A DNA stretch of 22,451 nucleotides, from assembly GCA_031554215.1 (NCBI GenBank), contig JAVBKF010000099.1, forward strand, positions 1 to 22,451, given 5' to 3'. The stretch's first letter is position 1, and each line of letters begins with the position of its first letter. This stretch comes from JAVBKE01 sp031554215 (lineage in GTDB: Bacteria > Bacillota > Bacilli > JARBTR01). Made by a program: the position numbers and the translations under genes. Positions 14,450 through 21,662 of the stretch are shown piece by piece. The notes under the pieces are model-generated. The model was not told the DNA's origin. It ran no database searches and worked only from the letters and a program-made list of their open reading frames with translations.

Positions 14450-15679
14450 GTGAGCGTTACAGGAAATACCTTACATGAAAAGCCAAAGAATCAGGCAATC
14501 TCCAACAACAAACTATTACGCATAGCAGGTGTAGGCTGGTTATTTGACGCTATGGATGTTGGCTTACTCTCCTTTATTATTGTTGCGCTAGGCCAAGATT
14601 GGAATTTAACCATTGAACAAACTGGACTCATACCGATGGTCAATTCAATAGGGATGGCAGTTGGTGCCCTTGTTTTTGGGATTATGGCTGATAAAATCGG
14701 CCGGAAGCGTGTTTTTATCATTACACTATTATTATTTTCCTTAGGCAGTGGACTAACCGCGTTCACGAGCACACTCACAGCCTTTCTGATCCTACGATTC
14801 TTTATCGGCATGGGCCTTGGCGGAGAGTTACCGGTTGCTTCAACGATGGTTTCAGAAAACGCACCAATAGAAAAGAGGGGCAGAATTGTAGTCCTACTTG
14901 AAAGCTTTTGGGCAGCAGGCTGGCTAGCCGCAGCACTAATTGCCTACTTTATCATTCCAAGTTATGGTTGGCGCATCGTCATGGTTATTACAGCGATTCC
15001 CGCCTTCTATGCACTCTATTTAAGAAGCAAATTACCAGACTCAGCAGCATTCAACGCAAGAAACCAATCCATACCAATATCAGAAAAATTAAAGCTCATT
15101 TGGTCAAAAAGACATATTCAATCAACGATTATGCTATGGATACTTTGGTTTGCAGTCGTTTTTTCCTATTACGGCATGTTTCTCTGGTTACCGCGGGTCA
15201 TGACAGAAAAAGGCTTTGACATGATCACAAGTTTTGGGTACGTGCTAATCATGACGCTAGCACAACTACCAGGTTATTTCTGTGCAGCTTGGCTTATTGA
15301 AAGAGCCGGTCGCAAATTTGTTCTCGTAAGCTTTTTACTGGGTACAGCGATTAGTGCATTTTTCTTTGGAGCCGCGGATGAAGTTTTTGGGCTCCTTGTC
15401 TCGGGTGCACTTCTATCATTCTTTAACCTTGGAGCTTGGGGAGCGCTTTATGCCTATACGCCAGAACAATATCCGGCTCAAATCCGTGCAAGCGGGGTAG
15501 GGATGGCAGCATCGTTTGGTAGAATTGGTGGTATTATTGGCCCGATGCTCATACCATACCTTGGGGCGAGAGGGTACTCCGTTCAATTGATCTTTTCGAT
15601 CTTCTGTGTAGCTATTCTAGTTGGCGTTCTAGCAGTTCTCACGCTTGGCAAAGAAACAAAGAACCTTGAAATTGACTAA
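14450..15679 (+). CDS. MFS transporter, metabolite:H+ symporter type (NiaP-like)
   Basis: A 409-residue, 12-helix major facilitator. The opening segment GVGWLFDAMDVGLLSFIIVAL, with the acidic FDAMD (32-36), is typical of the metabolite:H+ and aromatic-acid:H+ symporter groups. MFS motif A is seen as GIMADKIGRKR (77-87), and a relative of it, AAWLIERAGRKF, opens the second half. The nicotinate transporter NiaP (YceI in B. subtilis) is the closest functional guess from memory, but specificity is not proven. A GTG at 14402 extends the frame, but a perfect GAGGGAG precedes GTG 14450, which is preferred. The gene interrupts the YtzB-like/ytpP neighbourhood relative to B. subtilis. No transcription terminator is evident after it. 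Confidence 0.8.
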   Translation: MSVTGNTLHEKPKNQAISNNKLLRIAGVGWLFDAMDVGLLSFIIVALGQDWNLTIEQTGLIPMVNSIGMAVGALVFGIMADKIGRKRVFIITLLLFSLGSGLTAFTSTLTAFLILRFFIGMGLGGELPVASTMVSENAPIEKRGRIVVLLESFWAAGWLAAALIAYFIIPSYGWRIVMVITAIPAFYALYLRSKLPDSAAFNARNQSIPISEKLKLIWSKRHIQSTIMLWILWFAVVFSYYGMFLWLPRVMTEKGFDMITSFGYVLIMTLAQLPGYFCAAWLIERAGRKFVLVSFLLGTAISAFFFGAADEVFGLLVSGALLSFFNLGAWGALYAYTPEQYPAQIRASGVGMAASFGRIGGIIGPMLIPYLGARGYSVQLIFSIFCVAILVGVLAVLTLGKETKNLEID

Positions 15680-15757
15680 ATCAACCTGTGGTGAATGCAA
15701 CTAGACAAACAAAAGCAAGCGAAAGCTAGCACTTATGCAGAGAGAAAAGGCAAAGTG

Positions 15758-15786
15758 AAGACAACCAACAATTAGTGCGTTATAAT
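15758..15786 (+). promoter_or_regulatory. Sigma-A promoter for ytpP
   Basis: AAGACA (15758-15763), a 17-nt spacer and a perfect TATAAT (15781-15786) form a reasonable sigma-A promoter, 74 nt ahead of the ytpP start codon. Confidence 0.65.
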
Positions 15787-15859
15787 AGAAGTATAAACAC
15801 AAATGCATAATAGCATGTGTGAAATTTGCACAATAACAAGAATCATGGAGGTATTTATA

Positions 15860-16174
15860 ATGGAAAAATTAAAATCAGTTGAGCATTACCATGAGGTCAT
15901 TAACAACGGTCGAAGCATATTACTATTTTCAGCGACATGGTGTTCAGACTGCCGATTTATTGACCCGTTTATCGAAGAAGTAGTAGCAGAATATCCTGCG
16001 TACACATTTATATATGTTGATCGCGATGAGCATATTGATTTATGTGTTGAACTTGAAGTGATGGGGATCCCGAGCTTTATTGCCTACGAGAATGGTAAGC
16101 AAATTGGCCGTTTTGTGAATGGTTCACGAAAAACGCGTGATGAAATCGAGGCTTTCATTAATCAATTACAGTAA
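15860..16174 (+). CDS. ytpP: Thioredoxin-like protein YtpP
   Basis: A 104-residue single-domain thioredoxin-fold protein. The redox-active site is Trp-Cys28-Ser-Asp-Cys31 (WCSDC, against WCGPC in classical thioredoxin), and the cis-proline loop appears as VMGIPSF. There is no signal peptide, so it acts in the cytoplasm and may be reduced by TrxB. The frame is open from 15803, but GGAGGT at 15847-15852 places the start at ATG 15860. A terminator at 16187-16217 separates it from ytpQ, although ytpQ follows closely; some readthrough is likely. Confidence 0.9.
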   Translation: MEKLKSVEHYHEVINNGRSILLFSATWCSDCRFIDPFIEEVVAEYPAYTFIYVDRDEHIDLCVELEVMGIPSFIAYENGKQIGRFVNGSRKTRDEIEAFINQLQ

Positions 16175-16186
16175 GCCTTCAATAGC

Positions 16187-16217
16187 CCCCTACTTGTTAA
16201 AAGTGGGGTGTTTTTTT
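16187..16217 (+). terminator. Intrinsic terminator between ytpP and ytpQ
   Basis: CCCC-T-ACTT pairs with AAGT-GGGG (8 bp, one bulged T) around GTTAA, followed by TG and seven T residues. The ytpQ start lies only 34 nt beyond. Confidence 0.75.
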
Positions 16218-16250
16218 AAGAACCAATGATTTTTTGAAATGGAGGTTCAC

Positions 16251-17036
16251 ATGGACATCAAAGACCTGTTAGATGGGCAATTAGGCAAGCATCGTTTCAC
16301 GTCGGAATTTGATCCTGAAAAGAATACCCTGCGCTATATCAATTCAGATAATGGTGCAGGAGTCACCCTAGAATTGAATGCACTTAAATCAAGATTTGAG
16401 GAAAATCAATCTCATGCCATAGATGAAATTGCTTATTATGTAGAGGAAAGCCTCCGCGTATCAGGAGACGAGTTACTATCGGGGAACGAAAATGCGATCT
16501 TTCCAGTTATCCGGTCAACCTCATTTCCAACAGAATCACGTGCGGGCAAACCGTTTGTCGTTACAGCACATACTGCTGAAACAACCATTTACTACGCATT
16601 AGACCTAGGGAATCGGTATAAACTAATCGACAAAGAACTATGTCAAGAGAGCGGCTTATCAGAGGAAAAGCTCCATCGGCAGGCATTAGCCAACCTCCGT
16701 AACATTCCTTTTTCAGAAAAAAAAGATACTGTGCGCGGTAATGATTACTATTTCGTTAGTACCAATGATGGCTACGATGCATCAAGAATCCTACTAACAG
16801 ATACCCTTGATCAAATGAAATCCAAATTGCATGGAACGATGGCAGTCGCAGTTCCGCATCAAGATGTATTGATCATTGCCGACATCATAAACGAGCAGGG
16901 TTATGATATCCTGGCACATCTTACAATGAAGTTCTTTACTGAAGGGAATGTGCCAATTACGTCCCTCTCATTTCTTTACGATCATGGAGAACTTGAACCG
17001 ATTTTCATCCTAGCGAAGTCGTCTAACCAAAAATAA
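16251..17036 (+). CDS. ytpQ: DUF1444 family protein YtpQ
   Basis: A 261-residue cytoplasmic protein of the DUF1444 family that closely follows B. subtilis YtpQ. Shared segments include FPVIRSTSFP, HTAETTIYYALDLG, DTVRGNDYYF, NDGYDASRIL, VPHQDVLIIADI and the C-terminal VPITSLSFLYDHGELEPIFI. No catalytic motif is apparent and the biochemical role is unknown. ATG 16239 overlaps the GGAGGT ribosome binding site (16241-16246), so ATG 16251 is the start. It follows ytpP as in B. subtilis and ends at a bidirectional terminator shared with ygaE. Confidence 0.92.
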   Translation: MDIKDLLDGQLGKHRFTSEFDPEKNTLRYINSDNGAGVTLELNALKSRFEENQSHAIDEIAYYVEESLRVSGDELLSGNENAIFPVIRSTSFPTESRAGKPFVVTAHTAETTIYYALDLGNRYKLIDKELCQESGLSEEKLHRQALANLRNIPFSEKKDTVRGNDYYFVSTNDGYDASRILLTDTLDQMKSKLHGTMAVAVPHQDVLIIADIINEQGYDILAHLTMKFFTEGNVPITSLSFLYDHGELEPIFILAKSSNQK

Positions 17037-17051
17037 AAGACTAAAACAAAA

Positions 17052-17088
17052 ACAGGCGCGGTTCAATTTGAACTAGCGTCTGTTTTTT
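17052..17088 (+). terminator. Bidirectional terminator between ytpQ and ygaE
   Basis: ACAGGCGC pairs with GCGTCTGT (8 bp, one G-U), continued by GTTCA/TGAAC around a 3-nt loop, with T6 on the plus side and A-rich sequence (AAAACAAAAA) on the other. It can end ytpQ on the plus strand and ygaE on the minus strand. The ygaE stop codon (17063-17065) and last codons lie inside the hairpin. Confidence 0.85.
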
Positions 17089-18148
17089 CTTCATCATGGA
17101 AATTGTAAAAACTTTCATATAAAACATGCAAATGCTGTAAATGTTCACCATACTCAAACATCGCAGAAGTCAGTGCGGTCATGTGTAGGAGTGTGATGCT
17201 ATCCTGATGCTTGATATCCCTTAGTTGTCCTAGTAGGCTAATCAGCTCAGATAAATTCGTTGACTCAAACACTTTATGACAATCATTTGTTTTGCGGAAG
17301 TTCTGATGAAAATTTTGATGATGCTCTACCAAAATTTTAATTTGCCGAACCACTTCTTCTTGAAATTCAACCGGCATCATGTGCAGTTGTGTCTCAAGTG
17401 CATGATACTTTCTAAGCACATTATAAGCCCGCTGTGAAGTAGAAATCATCGCTCTATACAGCACCAATTTTCTCTTTCTCCTGATTGGGCGATCCATATT
17501 AAAATTTCGATCCTCAGAAAATAAGTGATAGAGATACTCAACCTTAACCAGTTTTTTTCGGATTTGATCAAAATCCTTATGATGAATGACCACTTTCATG
17601 TCTGGCTGCGTCTTCTTTCCAATCCAAGACAAAATCGTACGGTTATAGTCCAGTAAGTTTTCAAAAAACTTCAACTCATACCGAGGTGGAAGCACAAGGA
17701 TATTAATTGCAAAAGCAGCGATTACCCCAAGCATGATGCTTGTGTAACGCTCTGCAGCAAACAGAAACAGATTCCCACCCTGTGCTTCCATAATCACAAG
17801 CATTGTGACAAGTGCCGTACCAACATAATCTTCACTTTTCCAACGACTCGTAAACCAAATGGTGAAAATCGCTCCAAATCCAATTAAAAGTGTGTGTTCA
17901 GGACCGAATAGAAGCACCAAAATGACAGCAACCATCGCCCCGATCATATTGGCAACCGCCTGTTCCAAAAGGTTTAAATATGATCGGTACACAGAAGGTT
18001 TAACAGCAAAGATTGCACCCATCGCTGCAAGGGTAGGTGTTAAATCTAAAAAATTAGCAACATAAATCGAGATAACAATCGCGAGAGCTGTTTTTAAAAC
18101 ACGGGCTCCAATGTGAACCTTAGTGAGTGGCCATTTCCTTAAATGCAT
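17063..18148 (-). CDS. ygaE: Aromatic acid exporter family membrane protein YgaE
   Basis: A 361-residue protein of the aromatic acid exporter (ArAE/DUF939) family. The N-terminal half (about 15-165) holds some six hydrophobic segments, with TPTLAAMGAIFAVKPSVYRSY typical of the family; the C-terminal half is a soluble, helical, His/Lys-rich cytoplasmic domain. Substrate unknown. Start choice: TTG 18154 is only 3 nt after the AGGAG-containing site, whereas ATG 18148 has 9-nt spacing and is preferred. That start lies inside hemL, giving a 29-nt overlap and probable translational coupling. The hemL-ygaE order is as in B. subtilis gsaB-ygaE. The stop codon falls within the convergent terminator hairpin. 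Confidence 0.85.
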   Translation of the reverse strand: MHLRKWPLTKVHIGARVLKTALAIVISIYVANFLDLTPTLAAMGAIFAVKPSVYRSYLNLLEQAVANMIGAMVAVILVLLFGPEHTLLIGFGAIFTIWFTSRWKSEDYVGTALVTMLVIMEAQGGNLFLFAAERYTSIMLGVIAAFAINILVLPPRYELKFFENLLDYNRTILSWIGKKTQPDMKVVIHHKDFDQIRKKLVKVEYLYHLFSEDRNFNMDRPIRRKRKLVLYRAMISTSQRAYNVLRKYHALETQLHMMPVEFQEEVVRQIKILVEHHQNFHQNFRKTNDCHKVFESTNLSELISLLGQLRDIKHQDSITLLHMTALTSAMFEYGEHLQHLHVLYESFYNFHDEEKTDASSN

Positions 18149-19415
18149 TGTCAACTGCTCCTAAAGTCTGTTCAATATCCGCATCTGTATGGGCAGAAGT
18201 AATGAACCAGGCTTCGTATTTTGATGGTGCAAGGTTAATTCCTTGAGCAAGCATTAACTTGAAAAAGATTGCAAACTTCTCTCCATCTGTCGCTTCAGCT
18301 TGCTTATAGTTTTCAACTTTTTCAGTTGTAAAATACATTGCAAATGCACCCTTTAAGCGATTAATGACAATTTCAATGCCATGCGTAGCAGCTAGTGATT
18401 CAATGCCACTCGCTAGTTTCGCTCCAAGTCGGTCAAGATGATCATAGAAACCATCTGCCTGCATCACTTCCAGGCAAGCAATTCCAGAAAGAATCGAAGC
18501 AGGATTTCCAGCCATTGTACCCGCTTGGTACGCAGGTCCGAGTGGTGCCACCTGCTCCATTATTTCCTTTTTGCCACCATAAGCACCAATTGGCAGTCCG
18601 CCGCCAATAATCTTACCAAGCGCAGTTAAATCAGGTGTGACCCCTAACATATCTTGGGCGCCGCCATAGCTAAAGCGGAATGCAGTAATCACCTCATCAT
18701 AAATGACAAGTGCACCAGCAGCATGCGTCATCTCATTTACTGCTTCCAAAAATCCGGGATGCGGTTCGACAATACCAAAATTACCAACGATCGGCTCAAC
18801 TAGTACCCCAGCAATTTCGCTTCCCCATTTATCCATGGCTTCCCGAAAAGCAGGAACGTCATTAAAAGGAACCGTAATCACTTCTTGGGCAATACTCTTA
18901 GGTACGCCTGCGGAATCAGGAATTCCAAGTGTCGAAGGGCCAGATCCTGCCGCCACAAGCACTAAATCAGAATGTCCATGATAACAACCAGCAAACTTCA
19001 TGATTTTATCACGGCCAGTGTAAGCTCGTGCGACACGAATCGTCGTCATAACAGACTCCGTACCTGAATTCGTAAACCGCACCTTATCCATTCCTGGAAT
19101 GGCATCCTTCAGCATTTTTGCAAGTTTAATCTCATGAGGCGTTGGCGTACCGAAAAGCGTTCCGTTTTCAGCAGCCTTCGTAATCGCCTTCGTTATATGA
19201 GGATGAGCATGCCCAGTGATAATTGGTCCATAGGCTGCCAAGTAATCAATATAACGATTACCATCTACATCCCAAAAATGAGCGCCGTTTGCCCTCTCCA
19301 TAACCACAGGAGCGCCACCGCCAACTGCCTTGTAGGAGCGTGAAGGTGAATTAACCCCTCCAACGATGTGTTTTAAAGCTTCTTCATGTAATTTAATTGA
19401 TTTTGTGTGATCCAT
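18120..19415 (-). CDS. hemL: Glutamate-1-semialdehyde 2,1-aminomutase (GsaB/HemL)
   Basis: PLP enzyme converting glutamate-1-semialdehyde to 5-aminolevulinate in the C5 pathway of tetrapyrrole synthesis. The 431-residue product has the expected class-III aminotransferase landmarks: VGGVNSPSRSY near the N-terminus, NSGTESVMTTIRVAR (PLP phosphate region), YHGHSD, the IYDEVI Asp240 that contacts the PLP ring nitrogen, and the Schiff-base Lys268 in ALGKIIGGGLPIGAYGG. The ATG at 19415 follows GAGGAG. Gene order (ygaE-this gene-perR-ygzB-rrn) is that of B. subtilis gsaB, a second copy beside hemL of the hem operon; whether a second copy exists here cannot be seen. A candidate PerR-box-like sequence overlaps its putative -10. 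Confidence 0.95.
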   Translation of the reverse strand: MDHTKSIKLHEEALKHIVGGVNSPSRSYKAVGGGAPVVMERANGAHFWDVDGNRYIDYLAAYGPIITGHAHPHITKAITKAAENGTLFGTPTPHEIKLAKMLKDAIPGMDKVRFTNSGTESVMTTIRVARAYTGRDKIMKFAGCYHGHSDLVLVAAGSGPSTLGIPDSAGVPKSIAQEVITVPFNDVPAFREAMDKWGSEIAGVLVEPIVGNFGIVEPHPGFLEAVNEMTHAAGALVIYDEVITAFRFSYGGAQDMLGVTPDLTALGKIIGGGLPIGAYGGKKEIMEQVAPLGPAYQAGTMAGNPASILSGIACLEVMQADGFYDHLDRLGAKLASGIESLAATHGIEIVINRLKGAFAMYFTTEKVENYKQAEATDGEKFAIFFKLMLAQGINLAPSKYEAWFITSAHTDADIEQTLGAVDNAFKEMATH

Positions 19416-19440
19416 TTTCTCTCCTCAATTCTATAAAAAT

Positions 19441-19457
19441 TCCTGATAATTTTACCA
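19441..19457 (-). promoter_or_regulatory. Possible hemL promoter with PerR-box-like overlap
   Basis: On the minus strand TGG followed by TAAAAT (19449-19454) is an extended -10. The 15-mer 19441-19455 agrees with the PerR box TTATAATNATTATAA at 9 of 14 defined positions, including the central AAT-N-AT. Both readings are weak; in B. subtilis PerR represses heme synthesis genes, which makes the site worth testing. Confidence 0.25.
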
Positions 19458-19764
19458 CGATAGCCCCCTATTTACCATCTATTAATAAAAAAATTTTCGC
19501 CAAACGATAACCGCAAAATGAAATGAAAATCGATAGCAAAAAAGTAAATATGTGTTTATCGATCTACTCCCTAATCACCAAACGAGTTTTATCTAATGAA
19601 GGAAATAGTGATGTTGTAGGTTGAAAATTTATGAACGAGCGCGCCTCAATCAGGAATGAGTAAACTTTTTGCACGATACCAACTAATGAGGATTGTTGAT
19701 ATGCTACCTCAGGAAAACAGGTTCCATTGATAACCCAAAAGAGGAGTGGAGTAACAAGAAAGAC

Positions 19765-19834
19765 AAGCTAATGTATTGTGCTATGGGCAGGAGAGACTTA
19801 CCCTTTTTTTATAAATGACTAATTAGCTTTTTTT
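19765..19834 (+). terminator. Nested terminator-like hairpins without an upstream gene
   Basis: An inner hairpin GGG-C-AGG / CTT-A-CCC with an AGAGA loop (19785-19803) is followed by T7 (19804-19810). It is enclosed by AAGCTAAT (19765-19772) and ATTAGCTT (19822-19829), the latter followed by its own T run to 19834. Both read on the plus strand, while the nearest gene upstream (hemL) is transcribed the other way. Confidence 0.5.
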
Positions 19835-19952
19835 CTGGTTTTAACCACGCAAATAAATTAGATGGCTACTATAGTAGCAAAATACCAAACGAAAAAACGA
19901 CCACATTGATCTTTTCAAAACGAATCACTAACAAATTTAACAAAAAAAACTG

Positions 19953-19976
19953 TAAAGCTGTTCAATAGAAAGGAAA
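19953..19976 (+). repeat. 24-nt repeat, copy 1
   Basis: Agrees with 21003-21026 at 20 of 24 positions, with the shared core GTTCAATA preceded by TAAAGC. The two copies flank the dehydrogenase gene in direct orientation, and copy 1 lies 46 nt ahead of its start codon. Confidence 0.5.
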
Positions 19977-20021
19977 TTGGTTAAAATCTAAGGAGTAGCC
20001 GACTTGAAGGGGGAATAAACA

Positions 20022-20975
20022 ATGAAAATTTTATGCTCAACAACGCCGCCACAACAACTGCAGCGTCACCTTAGAGATACCTATCCGGCGCACCAATTTA
20101 TATTTCAAAAGGATCTGGATGAAACGGACATTCACTTAGCAGAGTCTGAAATTTTAATTACTTTTGGTGATGACTTTACTGTGAGGCACCTAGAACGAGC
20201 TCGCGCATTGAAATGGCTTTGTTGCATTTCTGCGGGTGTTGACAAACTGCCACTTGAAGCGCTAGCACAAAGAGCTATTTTAGTAACGAATGCAAGTGGC
20301 GTTCACTCAATTCCAATGGCAGAGTATGCAATTGGAATGATGCTAGCCCACGTGAAATGCTTTAAAGTGCAGATTTTGAACCAACAACAAAGTCAATGGA
20401 ATGCTAAATTACCATTTGAAGAGCTCAATGGAAAAACGCTGTTACTACTAGGAACTGGGGCAATTTCAAAAAAAGTATCAGAATTGGCCGCAGCTTTCGC
20501 TGTCACTGTTATTGGCGTTAGTCGTTCAGGTAAACAGGAAACAGGCTATCAACACGTAGGCAAAATTGACTCACTAATCGAGATGCTTCCTCAGGCAGAT
20601 TTTATTATCTCTATTTTACCAAGCACAAAAGAAACTAAGAATCTCCTCAAAAAAGAACATTTCCTTGCAATGAAAAGCACGGCACTGTTTATGAATTTAG
20701 GTAGAGGTGATTTATTTGAAGAACAAGTATTAATCAACGCACTGACAGAAAAGCAGGTGGCTGCGGCTGTCTTGGATGTTTTTCACTCAGAACCGCTACA
20801 ACCAAATCACCCGTTTTGGCAATTAGAAAATCTGACAATAACACCACATGACTCCAGCCATTCAGCTGGCTATTTCCCGCGAGCATTTGCGATATTTGAA
20901 GAGAACCTAGGATATTACTTAAAAAACGAGCATGAAAAAACCATTAACTTGGTTGATCATCAAAAAGGGTACTAA
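20022..20975 (+). CDS. D-2-hydroxyacid dehydrogenase family protein
   Basis: A 317-residue NAD(P)-dependent oxidoreductase of the D-isomer-specific 2-hydroxyacid dehydrogenase family, reducing a 2-keto acid or the reverse; substrate undetermined. The catalytic residues are present: Arg228 (NLGRGD), Glu257 (HSEPL) and His276 (TPHDSS). The coenzyme loop reads GTGAIS (144-149), with Ser in place of the third glycine of GxGxxG. The substrate-binding ISAGVDKLP is intact at 69-77. An AAGGGGG ribosome binding site stands 8 nt ahead of ATG 20022. It occupies the position of the bcp peroxiredoxin gene in B. subtilis and is flanked by 24-nt direct repeats. No terminator is evident before perR. Confidence 0.9.
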   Translation: MKILCSTTPPQQLQRHLRDTYPAHQFIFQKDLDETDIHLAESEILITFGDDFTVRHLERARALKWLCCISAGVDKLPLEALAQRAILVTNASGVHSIPMAEYAIGMMLAHVKCFKVQILNQQQSQWNAKLPFEELNGKTLLLLGTGAISKKVSELAAAFAVTVIGVSRSGKQETGYQHVGKIDSLIEMLPQADFIISILPSTKETKNLLKKEHFLAMKSTALFMNLGRGDLFEEQVLINALTEKQVAAAVLDVFHSEPLQPNHPFWQLENLTITPHDSSHSAGYFPRAFAIFEENLGYYLKNEHEKTINLVDHQKGY

Positions 20976-21002
20976 AACGCACGAGGCAATGCACTGGATT
21001 TT

Positions 21003-21026
21003 TAAAGCAGTTCAATAAAATGAAAA
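21003..21026 (+). repeat. 24-nt repeat, copy 2
   Basis: Second copy of the element at 19953-19976, lying 28 nt after the dehydrogenase stop and about 60 nt upstream of the perR -35. Confidence 0.5.
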
Positions 21027-21064
21027 GGCCGGTTACTTTAAAGTCTTTCTTAACTAATAGTCAT

Positions 21065-21079
21065 TCAAAATTATTTTTC
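21065..21079 (+). promoter_or_regulatory. Candidate PerR box upstream of perR
   Basis: This 15-mer agrees with TTATAATNATTATAA at 9 of 14 positions, with the central AAT-T-ATT exact, and lies just upstream of the perR -35. PerR is known to regulate its own gene in B. subtilis; here the match is only moderate. Confidence 0.3.
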
Positions 21080-21086
21080 AAACTGA

Positions 21087-21116
21087 TTGACAGGGCAATT
21101 AATCCGCATGTACAAT
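21087..21116 (+). promoter_or_regulatory. Sigma-A promoter for perR
   Basis: Perfect TTGACA (21087-21092), an 18-nt spacer and TACAAT (21111-21116), about 46 nt ahead of the perR ATG. The in-frame TTG at 21087 is this -35 element, not a start codon. Confidence 0.8.
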
Positions 21117-21161
21117 ATAGAAAACGAACAGAAACGTGTTATCGTAAAGGAGACTGCCGAT

Positions 21162-21593
21162 ATGCTTCAAATTAAAGAAGCGTTAGATGTTCTAAAACAA
21201 ACAGGTGTCAGAATGACTCCGCAGCGTCAGGCTATTTTAGAGTTTCTGGCTGAGTCGCGTTCCCATCCCACTGCAGATGAAATTTTCAAATCCTTAGAAG
21301 GAAAATTTCCAAACATGAGTGTTGCAACAGTTTATAACAACTTACGCGTGTTTAAAGAGTCTGGGCTCGTGAATGAACTAACCTATGGAGATTCATCAAG
21401 TCGATTCGACTTTGCATCAGATGAGCATTACCATATCATGTGTCAAGAATGTGGGATGATTGTTGACTTTAAATACCCAGGAATTGATGCAGTAGAAAAT
21501 GTGGCAGCAAGGCTTTCAGGATTTGAAGTAAGCACACATCGGCTAGAGATTTACGGCGTATGTCCTAAATGCACGAAGGCAGAGATACATTAA
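21162..21593 (+). CDS. perR: Peroxide-responsive repressor PerR
   Basis: Fur-family metal-dependent repressor that senses H2O2 by metal-catalysed oxidation of iron-site histidines and derepresses catalase, peroxiredoxin, Dps and heme genes. The 143-residue product has the complete PerR set shifted by two from B. subtilis: regulatory metal ligands His35, Asp83, His89, His91 and Asp102, and structural zinc cysteines Cys94, Cys97, Cys134 and Cys137. Asp102 at this position favours PerR over Fur or Zur. The recognition helix region reads NMSVATVYNNLRVF (51-64). AAAGGAG precedes ATG 21162 by 9 nt; the frame extends upstream to the -35 hexamer but that part is leader. It ends at a shared bidirectional terminator. 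Confidence 0.96.
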   Translation: MLQIKEALDVLKQTGVRMTPQRQAILEFLAESRSHPTADEIFKSLEGKFPNMSVATVYNNLRVFKESGLVNELTYGDSSSRFDFASDEHYHIMCQECGMIVDFKYPGIDAVENVAARLSGFEVSTHRLEIYGVCPKCTKAEIH

Positions 21594-21647
21594 AAAACAA
21601 AGTAGTTACCAGCTAAGTGTAGAACGAGCTGCAGCTACTTTGTTTTT
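21593..21647 (+). terminator. Bidirectional terminator between perR and ygzB
   Basis: AACAAAGTAG (21596-21605) pairs perfectly with CTACTTTGTT (21635-21644), extended by A-T pairs to about 13 bp, with an inner CAGCT/AGCTG pairing. T5 follows on the plus strand and A6 precedes, so it can stop perR and, in the other direction, ygzB. Confidence 0.85.
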
Positions 21648-21662
21648 CATTTACCTGAAACA

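Larger units (their letters stand above)
19416..20021. other. Gene-free divergent region where bcp (ygaF) would be expected
   Basis: About 600 nt between hemL and the dehydrogenase gene. It contains the hemL promoter region, two overlapping plus-strand terminator-like structures (19765-19834) with no recognised gene before them, and one copy of a 24-nt repeat (19953-19976). In B. subtilis a peroxiredoxin gene (ygaF/bcp) lies between gsaB and perR; no peroxiredoxin motif could be read in any frame here. Confidence 0.5.

Noticed and set aside
19781..19804. Resemblance of GCAGGAGAGAC to a glycine riboswitch core
   Set aside because: Only one short string matches; the rest of the aptamer is absent and the sequence is better explained as a terminator stem and loop.
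19416..20021. Search for a bcp/ygaF peroxiredoxin gene or remnant
   Set aside because: No frame shows the peroxiredoxin active-site pattern, even in fragments.
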